NCBI GenBank assembly: GCA_913058185.1
Contig: CAJXQX010000005.1
Coordinates: 22,782 to 86,781 of the forward strand
Source: an uncultured Verrucomicrobiota bacterium
GTDB lineage: Bacteria; Verrucomicrobiota; Verrucomicrobiia; Opitutales; Opitutaceae
DNA: 64,000 bases
Direction of reading: 5' to 3'
Shown here piece by piece: positions 1 through 9,894 of this stretch. A program made the translations under genes and the position numbers. How positions within the stretch are numbered: position 1 is the first letter of the stretch; every line of letters begins with the position of its first letter. The notes beneath the pieces were generated by a model that worked only from the letters and a program-made list of their open reading frames with translations, was not told the origin of the DNA and did not search any database.

Positions 1-57
1 GGTAACGAATACCTCGGCACGGATATTTTGGAAGCGGCTGAACTCGCTAAAAGATAG
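1..57 (+). CDS. C-terminal end of an unidentified protein (partial)
   Basis: Frame 1 is open from the first base and ends at TAG (55-57), giving the 18-residue tail GNEYLGTDILEAAELAKR. The gene starts outside the window. The tail is helical and charged and carries no recognisable motif, so no family is assigned. It could also be a chance open frame, but the amphipathic, Ala/Glu-rich composition looks like a real C-terminus. Confidence 0.45.
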   Translation, partial: GNEYLGTDILEAAELAKR

Positions 58-332
58 CTGCCACCCAGCCCCAGCCGCCATCCAAACACCGTCTCAGGGG
101 ATTGAGACTCGTATCACGACCGGAAACCGGTTCCTTCTAGGGTTTGGTTCACCTCGCTCGACTAACCGATGGGTGAAGCAGTATACCCCACTTTGCGCAC
201 TCGCCGCTTATCCCCCCATATTGCTACTTCGCGCCTCGAGGCAGCACCGTATCGGATGAACTGTTCAGTCACGCTGCAGTGGCTTAATGCGAACGACGCG
301 TCACCCCATTTAGGTTAAATCACTACCCCATT
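58..332. other. Intergenic region upstream of the SSS symporter
   Basis: 275 bases without a supported gene. A small hairpin (GTCTCA at 91-96 pairing with TGAGAC at 103-108) lies just after the partial upstream gene but has no T-tract, so it is only a weak terminator candidate. The promoter of the downstream symporter must lie here, but no convincing -35/-10 pair is visible. Confidence 0.4.
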
Positions 333-2117
333 ATGCAACTGGAAACTCTAGATTGGATCATCATCGGCACGTATTTCGTGGTCGTCATCGCAATAGGCAT
401 CGGCTTCGGCCGGGTCTCGGGCAAGGACACCAACCAGTTCTTCCTCGGCGGACGAAATATGCCGTGGTGGCTGCTGGGCTTTTCCATGGTGGCGACGACG
501 TTCTCAACCGATACGCCCAATTTGGTGACGGACATTGTCCGCCAAAATGGCGTCGCTGGTAACTGGATTTGGTGGGCGTTCCTGGTCGGCGGCATGGTCA
601 CCGTGTTTTGGTATGCCAAGTTGTGGCGACGCTCGGAAGTAAAGACCGACATCGAATTCTACGAGGTCCGTTACAGCGGGAAAAGCGCCGCATTTCTTCG
701 AGGATTCCGGGCGCTGTATTTAGGACTCCTATTCAATGTGATGGTGATGGCGGCCGTGTCTTTGGCGGCCATCAAGATCGGTGGAGTCATCCTCGGATTA
801 AGCCCGCTGCAATGTATTCTCTGGGCGATGGCCGCCACCGGTTTATTCTCATCCATCGGCGGGTTTCGGAGCGTTATTTTCACCGATTTTATTCTATTCG
901 GGATGGCCATGATCGGGGCTGTCGCAGCCGCCTATTTTGCGATCAACCATGAGATGATCGGCTCATTGGGAGCGTTGCTGGAACACCCCAATCTGGAGGG
1001 GAAACTCAGCTTCGTGCCGGAAATTGAAAGGACGGCGGATGGCGCCCTGACCGAACAGAGTCTGAACGCCTGGGTGACCCTGATGATTATTCCATTATTG
1101 GTCCAGTGGTGGAGCGTTTGGTATCCCGGCGCGGAACCCGGGGGCGGGGGTTACGTTGCCCAACGGATGCTGGCCGCCAAGAATGAAAAACATGCAACGG
1201 GAGCGGTGCTGTTTTTCAATTTTGCCCACTACGGGCTAAGACCGTGGCCGTGGATTTTGGTGGCCCTGGCATCGCTGGTGGTCTTCCCGACTCTGGATAG
1301 TATCCAGGTAGCATTCCCTCATATTGATCCGGAATTGGTCGGTCATGATTTAGCGTATCCGGCCATGCTGACATTCGTGCCCACCGGCTGGCTGGGCTTG
1401 GTGATCGCATCGCTAATCGCCGCCTACATGTCGACGATCTCCACTCAAACAAACGGTGGTTCCTTTTATATTGTAAACGACTTCTACAAACGATTCGTGA
1501 AGCCCGATGCGACGGAGAAGCAGCTCGTCCTAGCGGGACGAATCTCCACGATCCTCATGATGGTTGTAGCCGGGTGGCTGGCTCTGCAGTTGAGATCTGC
1601 GATGGATACATTTCAGATTCTTATGCAGGTTGGCGCGGGGACTGGATTGATCTTCCTCCTGCGGTGGTATTGGTGGCGCATCAACGCCTTCAGTGAAATC
1701 GCAGCCATGATTTCCTCCTTCGCCATAGCCGTAGCATTCAAGGTATTCGATTTCGACTTGGCCTGGTGGCAGGAGCTCGTAACGGGCGTCGCTCTGACCA
1801 CCGTCGTTTGGGTCGTAGTAACCTTCATTTCTCCGGCTACGGACAAAGGCGTGCTCGAGGCATTCTATCGCAAGGTAAGACCCGGAGGTCCCGGATGGAC
1901 GCGCGTGCGCAACCAGATTCCTGAGACCCTGCCCGAGAGCGACCCTCTCGTGCCGCAATTGACCAGCCTGATCATGGGAATCGCATCAGTATACGGATTC
2001 CTCTTCGGCATCGGTCGCCTGATCTACGGTGACATACTCGTGGGTGTAGCTCTCGTGGTGATGGCCTCAATCTTGGGCTACATTCTAGTCGCCAGAGAAT
2101 CTTCTCATCAGGGCTAA
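333..2117 (+). CDS. Sodium:solute symporter (SSS family)
   Basis: A 594-residue inner-membrane Na+-coupled symporter of the SSS (SGLT-like) superfamily. The N-terminus shows the family pattern: a first membrane helix, then GKDTNQFFLGGRNMPWW, the usual linker before the second helix, followed by the TTFSTDTPN region. About 13-15 hydrophobic segments are visible. The segment near residue 370 (ASLIAAYMSTISTQTN) corresponds to TM8 around the conserved Na+ site. The length fits the sugar-type branch. The substrate cannot be read from the sequence; a sugar, sugar acid or other carbohydrate derivative is most likely given the glycan-related genes elsewhere. The gene stands alone and converges on gpsA 20 bp downstream. 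Confidence 0.92.
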   Translation: MQLETLDWIIIGTYFVVVIAIGIGFGRVSGKDTNQFFLGGRNMPWWLLGFSMVATTFSTDTPNLVTDIVRQNGVAGNWIWWAFLVGGMVTVFWYAKLWRRSEVKTDIEFYEVRYSGKSAAFLRGFRALYLGLLFNVMVMAAVSLAAIKIGGVILGLSPLQCILWAMAATGLFSSIGGFRSVIFTDFILFGMAMIGAVAAAYFAINHEMIGSLGALLEHPNLEGKLSFVPEIERTADGALTEQSLNAWVTLMIIPLLVQWWSVWYPGAEPGGGGYVAQRMLAAKNEKHATGAVLFFNFAHYGLRPWPWILVALASLVVFPTLDSIQVAFPHIDPELVGHDLAYPAMLTFVPTGWLGLVIASLIAAYMSTISTQTNGGSFYIVNDFYKRFVKPDATEKQLVLAGRISTILMMVVAGWLALQLRSAMDTFQILMQVGAGTGLIFLLRWYWWRINAFSEIAAMISSFAIAVAFKVFDFDLAWWQELVTGVALTTVVWVVVTFISPATDKGVLEAFYRKVRPGGPGWTRVRNQIPETLPESDPLVPQLTSLIMGIASVYGFLFGIGRLIYGDILVGVALVVMASILGYILVARESSHQG

Positions 2118-2137
2118 CCGTCCTCGCTGCGGAACCC

Positions 2138-3136
2138 TTACTCGCGCTTCAATTCACGCATCATCAGATCTTGAAGCGCGAGCGCGGGAGACTTGTCGAC
2201 GAAGAGCGCGTTATACACCTCGTTTAGAATCGGGGCTTCGATCTTCTTGCTCTGACAAAGTTGATAAAACGACTCGGTGGTTTTGTAGCCTTCGACCACC
2301 GTTTTCCGTCCAGCCAACAGGCTTTCGATGGATGCACCTTGTCCAAGTTTCTCACCAAACTGGCGGTTACGGCTCCATCCGCCATGGCATGTAGCCACGA
2401 GGTCACCAAATCCCCCGAGGCCGTAAAACGTCTCAGCTTGAGCCCCAAGCCCTGCGCCTACCCTAACCATCTCAGCAAGCGCGCGCGTGAGCAAAGCAGC
2501 CTTGGAGTTATCACCGAGTTTGAGACCATCACAAATGCCCGTCGCGATGGCGTAGATATTCTTCAAACAACCACCTATTTCGACGCCGATAACGTCATTG
2601 CTGGCATATACGCGCAGAGTCGGGCCGCTGATTTGGGCCTGCACCCGCGCCAAAAAATCATCGTCAATTTTTGCCGCAAGCACCATCGCCGCAGGAAGCC
2701 CCTGCCCTACTTCAGCGGCATTGGTCGGCCCCGTCAGTGAACCGGCGGGAATATCAGGTAAGATCTCCTGGATCACCTGCGTGGGTCGATTGTGCGTGTC
2801 GAGTTCCAACCCCTTGGCCAAACTGAGAATGAGTTTAAACTCCGTCGCCAAACTTAGGCTATCTTTGACCCGTTTCGCGGTCTCACGCAGCGCCTGAGCG
2901 GGACAAGCCAAGAGCACGATTTCGGCCTCCATCAATACGGGGACGAGCTCATGCCCGATTTGCAAACTGGGGGGCAAAGCTACTCCCGGGAGATAGTCGG
3001 GATTTTCTCGATCAGACGAAAGTTGCAGCGCCTGTTCAAATCGTCGGGGCACGAGCGTAACGGTATGACCCAGCCGAGAAAGGTGGATTGCAATGGCCGT
3101 GCCCCAAGCTCCGGCTCCGATGACCGCAAAATTCAT
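2138..3136 (-). CDS. gpsA: Glycerol-3-phosphate dehydrogenase [NAD(P)+]
   Basis: Reduces dihydroxyacetone phosphate to sn-glycerol 3-phosphate for phospholipid synthesis (cytoplasmic). The 332-residue product starts MNFAVIGAGAWGTA, whose GxGxWG is the Rossmann nucleotide motif. The family blocks GCLKNIYAIATGICDGL (with the catalytic Lys) and GLGGFGDLVATC followed by SRNRQFG are all present. The frame is open to an ATG at 3163, but the second ATG at 3136 is preferred because the nucleotide motif normally sits at the extreme N-terminus. It lies 51 bp downstream of a decayed sensor kinase on the same strand and may once have been co-transcribed with it. Confidence 0.95.
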   Translation of the reverse strand: MNFAVIGAGAWGTAIAIHLSRLGHTVTLVPRRFEQALQLSSDRENPDYLPGVALPPSLQIGHELVPVLMEAEIVLLACPAQALRETAKRVKDSLSLATEFKLILSLAKGLELDTHNRPTQVIQEILPDIPAGSLTGPTNAAEVGQGLPAAMVLAAKIDDDFLARVQAQISGPTLRVYASNDVIGVEIGGCLKNIYAIATGICDGLKLGDNSKAALLTRALAEMVRVGAGLGAQAETFYGLGGFGDLVATCHGGWSRNRQFGEKLGQGASIESLLAGRKTVVEGYKTTESFYQLCQSKKIEAPILNEVYNALFVDKSPALALQDLMMRELKRE

Positions 3137-3187
3137 CCCCCAGTCAGCCCATTCCCTTCGCATCGGGGCAAGGACAAAGCACCGCGA

Positions 3188-4847
3188 TCAACTCGCTCGG
3201 GCCAACGAAACGAGAAATGTTGCACCCCGGCCCAGCTGACTCTCGCAAGAAACCTCACCATTCATCGCCTTCACGAGGGATTTTACGATATAAAGGCCCA
3301 ACCCATGTGAACTCTCACCATCGGTGGGGCGGGCACAGAGGCGGCCGAACTTGGTGAACAACAAATAAAACTCATCAGGTGCAAAACGAGGACCGTTGTC
3401 GCGAACTTCGAACCGAATTTCGTCTTCGTTTTCCACGAGGCGAATCGTCACCCTGCCGCCAATCGGCGAGTATTTCACCGCGTTACTCACCAAATTTTCA
3501 ACCACCTGACGGACCGTTACGACGTCTCCTTTGACCTGCAAGACACCCACCGGAGCAGACCATTCAATCTTGATATCTTTCCGCTGAGCATGGGGTTGAA
3601 ATCGTTCGATGACCTGCTCAATGCAGGCGCGAAAATTCACCGCATTCTGGCCAAAGCGTCGGCTCCCATTTTCAATCGCTTCCACGTCGAGCAGTCCATC
3701 GATCAATCCCTGCATCGCCTCCGTTTCCCGATCCATGCGGGAAAGTACCGTGCTCCACTCTAAATCTTGAGGTTGATCTGCAATGCGTTGATTGACGAGT
3801 CCCACCCCAGTTTGAAAGGCCATGAGAGGGCCCCGAAGATCATGGGCCACCATGTGTAATAGATCGGATTTCTCTTCACTCAAACGCGTCGCACGCTCGT
3901 GCGCTTCTTCCAGCGCTATCTGGTGCTGCTTGCGTTCTTCAAGTTGTGATCGCAACTATCGGTTGCGCCATAATAAGAACCACAATAGGGCCGCGCCCAA
4001 CAAAACAAAAGATATTCCAATTCGGATTACTAAACCCCAATCGAATTGGGCTGGAACCTCTAAGCGCACCCACTTTTCGATCATGATATTTTTTCCCACT
4101 GCGGAGAGTGACGCAAAATACTTGTCGATAATTCCCGCCAAAATTGCCCAGTCCTTACGGACCGCAAACCGAGAACGGGTGAACTCGGGCATCACGCCTG
4201 AAATCTTCAGATTAGAGATTCCCAATCGCGGTATGAGATAACTTGCGTTCCCCAGATTCCCGACCGTCGCATAACATCGCCCCGTCGCCACCGCCAAGTA
4301 AGCATCTGTGATAGTGGGAACAAATATGACCTCAACGTCCCAGCCAATTTGATTCATAACTTTGTGGGTCACGAAGCCTTCCGGAACCGCGACTTTTTTG
4401 CCGCGCATCGCCGATGGCGTTGAATAAAAATCCGCCTCGTTGCGGGTAATGATCGCTATCGGAAAATCGAAGTACACCTGAGTGAAGGCAAGAAACTCTT
4501 CCCGTTCCGGAGTGCTCGTGAGACACGTCAATAAATCCAACTCCTTATTTTTAACCACCTCAACCGTTGCAGGCCATGACTCCATTTTAACGAACTCAAA
4601 TTTGACTCCCGTAAATTCGGAAATTGCGCTTAAAAATCGGCATCAATTTCCTGCACTCGACCACTCTCATCCCAAGAATTCGCGGGTGGATAACCTTCAT
4701 CAACCCCCACCCTTACGACCGGATTCTCGATCAACCAGTCGCACTCCTCCTGCGTAAGATCCAAGCGATTTTCCATGTCTGCAGCCGTCAGCGCAGATAT
4801 GGCTGTGAGGCATAGAACAGAGAGAGAGAATTAAAGATACGTTTCAC
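3188..4847 (-). pseudogene. Decayed hybrid: periplasmic SBP-type sensor histidine kinase
   Basis: Read continuously this was one BvgS-like kinase: signal peptide, SBP_bac_3 solute-binding domain, one membrane helix (near 4000), short coiled coil and HisKA/HATPase core (H-box VAHDLRGPL, N-box ENLVSNAVKYSP, G2 GLGLYIVKSLV). It now has three lesions. An AG repeat at 4819-4828 throws the GTG-start leader out of frame with the rest of the signal peptide. A run of five A at 4632-4636 (five T in the gene) is one base short, stopping the frame after the ...EIDADF segment. An in-frame TAG sits at 3956-3958 between ...LLWRNR and LRSQLEE. A TTG immediately after the TAG could in principle start the isolated kinase core. 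The D/G1 box reads DNGPRF where DNGPGI is usual. I treat it as a pseudogene; the exact original start is uncertain. Confidence 0.88.
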
Positions 4848-5085
4848 GGATAGGAGATCGGACAGACTTGTAATTTGATGCAATATGCCCTACGGAGCCA
4901 TTGGGAAAACTACACAATTCCCCAGTCGTAACACCACCCATTCGAACCTATTCGATCCGTAATTCAAGCCGGCCCAATTTCCGCTTCGGCCCCAAGAACC
5001 CGACTATACTACTTCACCCGGAAACACGTGAATCACTTGAGTGATTTCGGCTCATTATTGTCCCGTAACCGTAATAGATTTAAAA

Positions 5086-5880
5086 CTACTTTTCTGGAAA
5101 ATTTCGGGTTCGAACGGCCACACAATAACCATCTAAACCTTTCCGCACTTCAGCTCCAGCGTCCGCAAACTGTTCTACAAATCCGGGCACGTAACCCGGC
5201 GTCAAACCGAGCGCATCGGTGATCACCAAAATTTGGCCATCACAGGCCCCACCCGCGCCGATTCCTATCGTCGGAATTTCTACCGCAGCGCACACCTCTT
5301 TGGTCGCCGCTGGTTTCACCATCTCGAGCAAAAGGGCAAAACATCCAGCCGCTTCCAGTGCCTTCGCATCAGCGACCAACTGCGCGGTCTCTTTCGTCGT
5401 GAGTCCAAACTTCTTGTAGCGGCCAAGTTGTTTCACTTGTTGTGGCATCAACCCCGTGTGACCCCAAACAGGCACTCCTGCGCTGACCAATCGTTTGATC
5501 GTGGGAGCAAGAGATTCGCCTCCTTCAATTTTCACCGCGTCGGCTCCCGCTTCCTGCATGATGCGCTGGCACGAACGGAGCACGTCACCAAAATCAAAAT
5601 GGGCTTCCGCAAAAGGAACATCGGCCACGACCAACGCTGATGGTCCGGCGCGCACCACCGCGGCTGTGTGGTGCACAATCATGTCGAGAGTGACCGGAAC
5701 GGTGCTCTCCAATCCCAGGGCAGTATTCCCGACGGAATCGCCCACGAGAATGATGTCTACTCCCGCGGCGTCCGCATAGTGCGCCATGATCGCATCATAA
5801 GCCGTGATGGCCACAATCAGTTGCCCACCTTTGCGTTGCCGCAGGGTGTGAGGAGTGAGTTTGGCGCGGTTGACGGACAT
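5086..5880 (-). CDS. panB: 3-methyl-2-oxobutanoate hydroxymethyltransferase
   Basis: First committed step of pantothenate (and thus CoA) synthesis: transfers a hydroxymethyl group from methylene-THF to ketoisovalerate. 264 residues, the normal family length. Recognised by AITAYDA near residue 24, the metal-site block ILVGDSVGN with Asp48, VKIEGG, GHTGLMPQ, and PTIGIGAG followed by CDGQILV. It starts 14 bp downstream of lysA on the same strand, so the two probably form a two-gene unit. No panC or panD is present in this window. Confidence 0.97.
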   Translation of the reverse strand: MSVNRAKLTPHTLRQRKGGQLIVAITAYDAIMAHYADAAGVDIILVGDSVGNTALGLESTVPVTLDMIVHHTAAVVRAGPSALVVADVPFAEAHFDFGDVLRSCQRIMQEAGADAVKIEGGESLAPTIKRLVSAGVPVWGHTGLMPQQVKQLGRYKKFGLTTKETAQLVADAKALEAAGCFALLLEMVKPAATKEVCAAVEIPTIGIGAGGACDGQILVITDALGLTPGYVPGFVEQFADAGAEVRKGLDGYCVAVRTRNFPEK

Positions 5881-5894
5881 TGAATAAAATACGG

Positions 5895-7199
5895 TTAAGC
5901 CAGAAAGGCGGGGATCTGTTCGCCAGCAATCTGGTCTTCGAACGTCTCACGTTTATTGATGAGCTCAAACGCACTGTCTTGCACGAGAACTTCGGCCGGG
6001 CGGCCGCGGGTGTTGTAGCGACTGGCCATGGTAAAAGCATAGGCCCCTGCCGACATGAACGCAACCATCTCGCCCTCGCCCACGGATTGGATCTCTCGAT
6101 CCTGCGCGAAACAATCACCGGACTCGCAAATGGGTCCCACCACATCGGCGGTCATGGCCGCGCGGGAGGAATCGCGCTCAACCGGCACAATCTCGTGATA
6201 ACTTTCATACATCGCTGGACGCACGAGATCATTCATGGCCGAATCGATCACCAAAAAATTCTTGTCCGCCCCGCGCTTCAGATACTCGACCCGTGATACC
6301 AGCACGCCCGCATTGCCCACTAGGAATCGGCCGGGTTCGAGAAGGATCTTCAGCCCGAGCGGCATCAACAACGGTTCCAACACGGCTCCATACGCCTCAG
6401 GGGTAAGAGGACGCTCTTCATCCGGGAACGCATCCCACCATGCTTGGACACCGCTAGCCAAAGCGTCCTCGTAGATGATTCCGATACCGCCACCGATTGA
6501 GAAATATTCGAGGGCGTGATCCTCCTGCAGTTTGGCAATAAACGGCACGACCTTGGCCACCGCTTCACGAAACGGACCAACCGAAGTGAGTTGCGAACCA
6601 ATATGCATCTGCACCCCAGCGACTCGAATATGAGGTAATTTGGCCGCCGCGGCGTAGGCGGCCGCTGCCACCCTCATCGGAATACCAAACTTGTTGTCAC
6701 TTGTGCCGGTCGTGATCTTGGCGTGAGTCTTCGCGTCGACGTCGGGATTCACTCGGATGGCGATCGACGCCTTCACGCCGAGACGACCGGCCACGTAATT
6801 GATGCGAGCCAACTCAGGTTCGCTTTCCACGTGAAATGCGAAGACTTCGCTTTTTAGGGCGAGTTCGATCTCTGCCTCCGTTTTGCCGACCCCGGCAAAT
6901 ACACTCGATTTCACGTCACCGCCGGCAGCAAGAACGCGGCGAATTTCACCGCCACTGACCAAATCGTAACCGGTGCCCAGATTCGAAAACAACCGCAACA
7001 ATGCCAGCGAGCTGTTGGCCTTCATCGCGTAGCAAATCTGGAGGTCGAGTCCGCCGAGACTACGTTGCAAACGGGTAACATTGTCGGCGATTGTCGTCGC
7101 GCTGTAGACGTAGGTGGGGGTGCCGTAGAGTCCGGTGATGGCCGCTAAATCTACATCCTCACAATGAAGAGAAGAACCGTGGTAAGAGAAGTGATGCAT
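5895..7199 (-). CDS. lysA: Diaminopimelate decarboxylase
   Basis: Converts meso-diaminopimelate to lysine, the last step of lysine synthesis; PLP-dependent, fold type III. The 434-residue protein carries the PLP lysine in CYAMKAN (Lys60), the HIGSQL loop, the phosphate-binding GGGIGI, EPGRFLVGNAG, and the active-site CESGDCFAQ, followed by GAYAFTMASRYN. Its stop is TAA, which shows that TAA is a normal terminator in this genome. First gene of the lysA-panB pair. The divergent gene at 7300 leaves about 100 bp for both promoters. Confidence 0.97.
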   Translation of the reverse strand: MHHFSYHGSSLHCEDVDLAAITGLYGTPTYVYSATTIADNVTRLQRSLGGLDLQICYAMKANSSLALLRLFSNLGTGYDLVSGGEIRRVLAAGGDVKSSVFAGVGKTEAEIELALKSEVFAFHVESEPELARINYVAGRLGVKASIAIRVNPDVDAKTHAKITTGTSDNKFGIPMRVAAAAYAAAAKLPHIRVAGVQMHIGSQLTSVGPFREAVAKVVPFIAKLQEDHALEYFSIGGGIGIIYEDALASGVQAWWDAFPDEERPLTPEAYGAVLEPLLMPLGLKILLEPGRFLVGNAGVLVSRVEYLKRGADKNFLVIDSAMNDLVRPAMYESYHEIVPVERDSSRAAMTADVVGPICESGDCFAQDREIQSVGEGEMVAFMSAGAYAFTMASRYNTRGRPAEVLVQDSAFELINKRETFEDQIAGEQIPAFLA

Positions 7200-7299
7200 G
7201 GCCGGCTGAAGTAAGTCGCTAAAAAGGCGTCAAACCAGCCAAATCTGCGAGTTTCCTCTTGAGATAACGACCTAAAAAAACTCTCGTAAAGTCGTTGTC

Positions 7300-7563
7300 A
7301 TGAATTTCCTCCGCCGCCTCTTTCGTCGACCTCCCATTAAGATGGGATTCATGGATGATACGGCGAATAGACCGACCCCCATTCGCAACGCTCAATTCGT
7401 CAGCTTTTTCAGTGCATCAGACTGCGACACGCGGAGAAACAGTGATCATTTTGATGTGCGGCTCCGTCGGCAGAAGTTCTACAAAACTGCGGTGATCGTA
7501 ACCGTCACGGTTCTATGCACGTGGTTCGTGATTGAGAGTGCCCAGGCACTCTCGACATTCTGA
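7300..7563 (+). CDS. Hypothetical single-pass membrane protein
   Basis: 87 residues, no family recognised. The N-terminal two thirds are polar and Arg-rich (MNFLRRLFRRPPIKMGFM at the start), followed by one hydrophobic helix near residues 64-80 (KTAVIVTVTVLCTWFVI) and a short tail, predicting a small C-terminally anchored membrane protein. It precedes the AbgT transporter by 52 bp on the same strand, so co-transcription is possible. No clear ribosome-binding site is visible, and coding status rests mainly on the open frame and the plausible topology. Confidence 0.5.
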   Translation: MNFLRRLFRRPPIKMGFMDDTANRPTPIRNAQFVSFFSASDCDTRRNSDHFDVRLRRQKFYKTAVIVTVTVLCTWFVIESAQALSTF

Positions 7564-7615
7564 GCGCGACGTAGGATTCGCTCGCCCCGACGCGTATTTC
7601 GGGTTCAGTCGAGCC

Positions 7616-9157
7616 ATGTCTGAATCCGCTCCTACCCCTCCGCGGCTGCTTTCGCGCGTGCTCGGCACAGTCGAACGTGTCGGCAACGCCTTACCGGAGC
7701 CTGCCACTCTTTTTGCCATCATGGCACTCGGCACCTTGTTGCTATCTGGCATCGCAGAAGCAATCGGGCTCGCCGTCGCACATCCCGCGACGGGGGAGAT
7801 CATCCCCGCGATAAGCCTTCTGAACCTGGCAGGATTCCAAAGGATCGTGCAGGAAATGGTGCACGTCTTCGTGAACTTCCACCCACTTGGGGTGGTGATC
7901 GTCTGTTTACTCGGCATCGCGGTGTCGGAACGAACCGGGCTCATCGGCGCGGCCGTGCGCGCGCTCGTATTGTCCACCCCCCGTGCTTGGGTGACCCCTA
8001 TCGTGGTCCTTGCCGGGGTGTTATCAAACATCGGTGCCGATGTCGGCTACGTGTTGCTGATACCCTTGGCAGCGACCATCTTCCACGCGGTCGGTCGCCA
8101 TCCCATAGCTGGCTTGGCCGCTGGATTTGCCGGGGTATCCGGCGGGTTTAGTGCCAATCTCCTGATCAGCGCGATTGATGTGATTCTGGCGGGCCTCTCC
8201 CAAGAAGCCGCCAACCTGATCGACCCCAACTACGTCGTCACAGGACTGGCTAACTATTACTTCATTTTCGTCTCCACCTTCATTGTGGTCGGCATCGGCA
8301 CCTGGGTGACCCATCGAATCGTCGAACCTCGCCTCGGCACCTATGGCGGATCGGTCGAACCAGAAGCGCTTAAGCCGCTCGAAGCGGCGGAGAAGCGTGG
8401 ATTGTGGTTCGCGGCCATCTTCATGGTGATTAGCGCGGGACTTCTCGTGGCCGGCGTGGTTCCAGCCGACGGTTTCCTGCGTAATCCCACTTACCCGGAT
8501 CTAATGATGCGCGCGTTGCCGTTTAGCTATCTCGTCCCGTTCCTCTTCGTTTTAGGATTTGGCAACGGATTCGCCTACGGAATCGGGGCACGCACGATCA
8601 AATCTGACCGAGATATTGTCGGAGGGATGAATGACGCGATGGGCACGCTAGGGGCGTATCTGGTGCTCGCATTCTTCGCCTCTCAATTCATCGCGTTCTT
8701 CAATTGGACAAACTTGGGCCTCATTTTCGCGGTCAAAGGTGCCGGAGCCCTGCAAGCGCTTGGTCTCGATGATTGGCCGATCCCCATGATGGTGGGCCTA
8801 GTTCTGCTCGCCGCCGTCATCAATCTGCTCGTCGGTAGTGCCTCCGCCAAGTGGGCGCTCATCGCCCCCATATTCGTGCCCATGTTCATGCTGCTCGGAT
8901 TCTCCCCCGAACTGGTGCAAGCTGCCTATCGCGTTGGTGATAGTGTGACCAACATCGTCACTCCGTTGATGGCTTACTTCCCGTTGATCATCACCTTCGC
9001 TCGAAAATACGATCCAGATACGGGAATGGGCACGATTATCGCCACCATGTTGCCCTACTCATTCGCGCTGATGATCGCTTGGACCATCATGCTGGCGATT
9101 TGGATTATGACCGGATTACCCCTCGGCCCCAATGCGCCACTCTATTTAAACAGCTAA
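7616..9157 (+). CDS. AbgT-family transporter
   Basis: 513-residue inner-membrane protein of the AbgT family (p-aminobenzoyl-glutamate uptake or sulfonamide/antimetabolite efflux in characterised members). The family N-terminal signature is seen as RVGNALPEPATLFAIMALG. Further conserved blocks are GIAVSERTGLIGA, SNIGADVGYVLLIPL, GGFSANLL and, near the C-terminus, GSASAKWALIAPIFVPM with DSVTNIVTPLMAYFP. The frame is open from 7532, but the ATG at 7616 (MSESAPTPP) is chosen because the 28 upstream residues lie outside the family. Whether it imports folate breakdown products or exports drugs cannot be told from sequence alone. Confidence 0.93.
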   Translation: MSESAPTPPRLLSRVLGTVERVGNALPEPATLFAIMALGTLLLSGIAEAIGLAVAHPATGEIIPAISLLNLAGFQRIVQEMVHVFVNFHPLGVVIVCLLGIAVSERTGLIGAAVRALVLSTPRAWVTPIVVLAGVLSNIGADVGYVLLIPLAATIFHAVGRHPIAGLAAGFAGVSGGFSANLLISAIDVILAGLSQEAANLIDPNYVVTGLANYYFIFVSTFIVVGIGTWVTHRIVEPRLGTYGGSVEPEALKPLEAAEKRGLWFAAIFMVISAGLLVAGVVPADGFLRNPTYPDLMMRALPFSYLVPFLFVLGFGNGFAYGIGARTIKSDRDIVGGMNDAMGTLGAYLVLAFFASQFIAFFNWTNLGLIFAVKGAGALQALGLDDWPIPMMVGLVLLAAVINLLVGSASAKWALIAPIFVPMFMLLGFSPELVQAAYRVGDSVTNIVTPLMAYFPLIITFARKYDPDTGMGTIIATMLPYSFALMIAWTIMLAIWIMTGLPLGPNAPLYLNS

Positions 9158-9233
9158 CTTCATCGCTGAATCGACACCTCGGCCTTGCTCCTTGCCCCCC
9201 CGGTTGTTCACCTTGACCCACACCCACCCTGCC

Positions 9234-9710
9234 ATGACCCGACATTTCAACCGATTCCTCTTCGCCCCGCTATTTCTGATTCTTGCCCTATTCGTAGGTT
9301 GCGAAAATATCCCCAAGGATTTGGCCGGACTCGAAGTCGACATCGTAGGGGTGCGTTCATTTACTCCATCCGATACGGGTGGCGAAATGGTAGTCACGGT
9401 GCGTTGCCGCAATGAGACGGTGCGACCGATCGGTATCCGCGAAGTGCGACTGAACCTGAAAATCAACGACATAAACGTCGGAAAGGGAGTCTCCAGCAAG
9501 CCCATCGCAACTCAGGCACTCAGCACCAACACGTCGGACGTTACCTTTGCCATTAAGGATTCCTCCATCGCTCAACAGCTAGAAGCAAGTTTCGCGCAAG
9601 GATCCGTGAACTACGATATCAAGACTCAGCTGATGATCATGTCTGGCGGCCAGCTCCTGCACAGCAAATCAAGCTCCAGCGGCAACGTCAGCGTCAGCAA
9701 TTTACGCTGA
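9234..9710 (+). CDS. LEA14-like (LEA type 2/WHy) lipoprotein
   Basis: 158 residues. The hydrophobic leader (MTRHFNRFLFAPLFLILALF) ends in VGC, a slightly degenerate lipobox, predicting a lipid-anchored periplasmic protein. The mature part (LEVDIVGVRSFTP, then VRCRNETVRPIGIREVRLNL) has the beta-sandwich pattern of LEA type 2/WHy domains, which often have structural or stress roles; no enzymatic function is implied. The ATG at 9234 is preferred over one at 9192 because it places the leader directly at the N-terminus. Single gene, 76 bp after the AbgT transporter. Confidence 0.72.
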   Translation: MTRHFNRFLFAPLFLILALFVGCENIPKDLAGLEVDIVGVRSFTPSDTGGEMVVTVRCRNETVRPIGIREVRLNLKINDINVGKGVSSKPIATQALSTNTSDVTFAIKDSSIAQQLEASFAQGSVNYDIKTQLMIMSGGQLLHSKSSSSGNVSVSNLR

Positions 9711-9894
9711 TAACTTTCCGTTATTCTAGCGAGGTGGGGTACCTGCTCCCCCAAGAATAATCGGACCCACACCAGAAACTCCCGGTGATCCATTCGAGCT
9801 GTGCAGGCAACTTTTGCTCTGCTGCACGGCGAACTGGGTAGGTGATTGCCCATTATTCTGACCAGTTTTGGCCAATTTTCGGGCTTTGAATCGA

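Noticed and set aside
7259..7299. Sigma-70 promoter TTGAGA...TAAAGT before the small membrane protein
   Set aside because: The spacer is about 22 bp, too long for a credible -35/-10 pair.
9868..9884. Second sigma-54-like site upstream of amtB (TTGGCCAATTTTCGGG)
   Set aside because: It has the GG core but not the GC core at ten bases; only the site at 9895-9911 has both.
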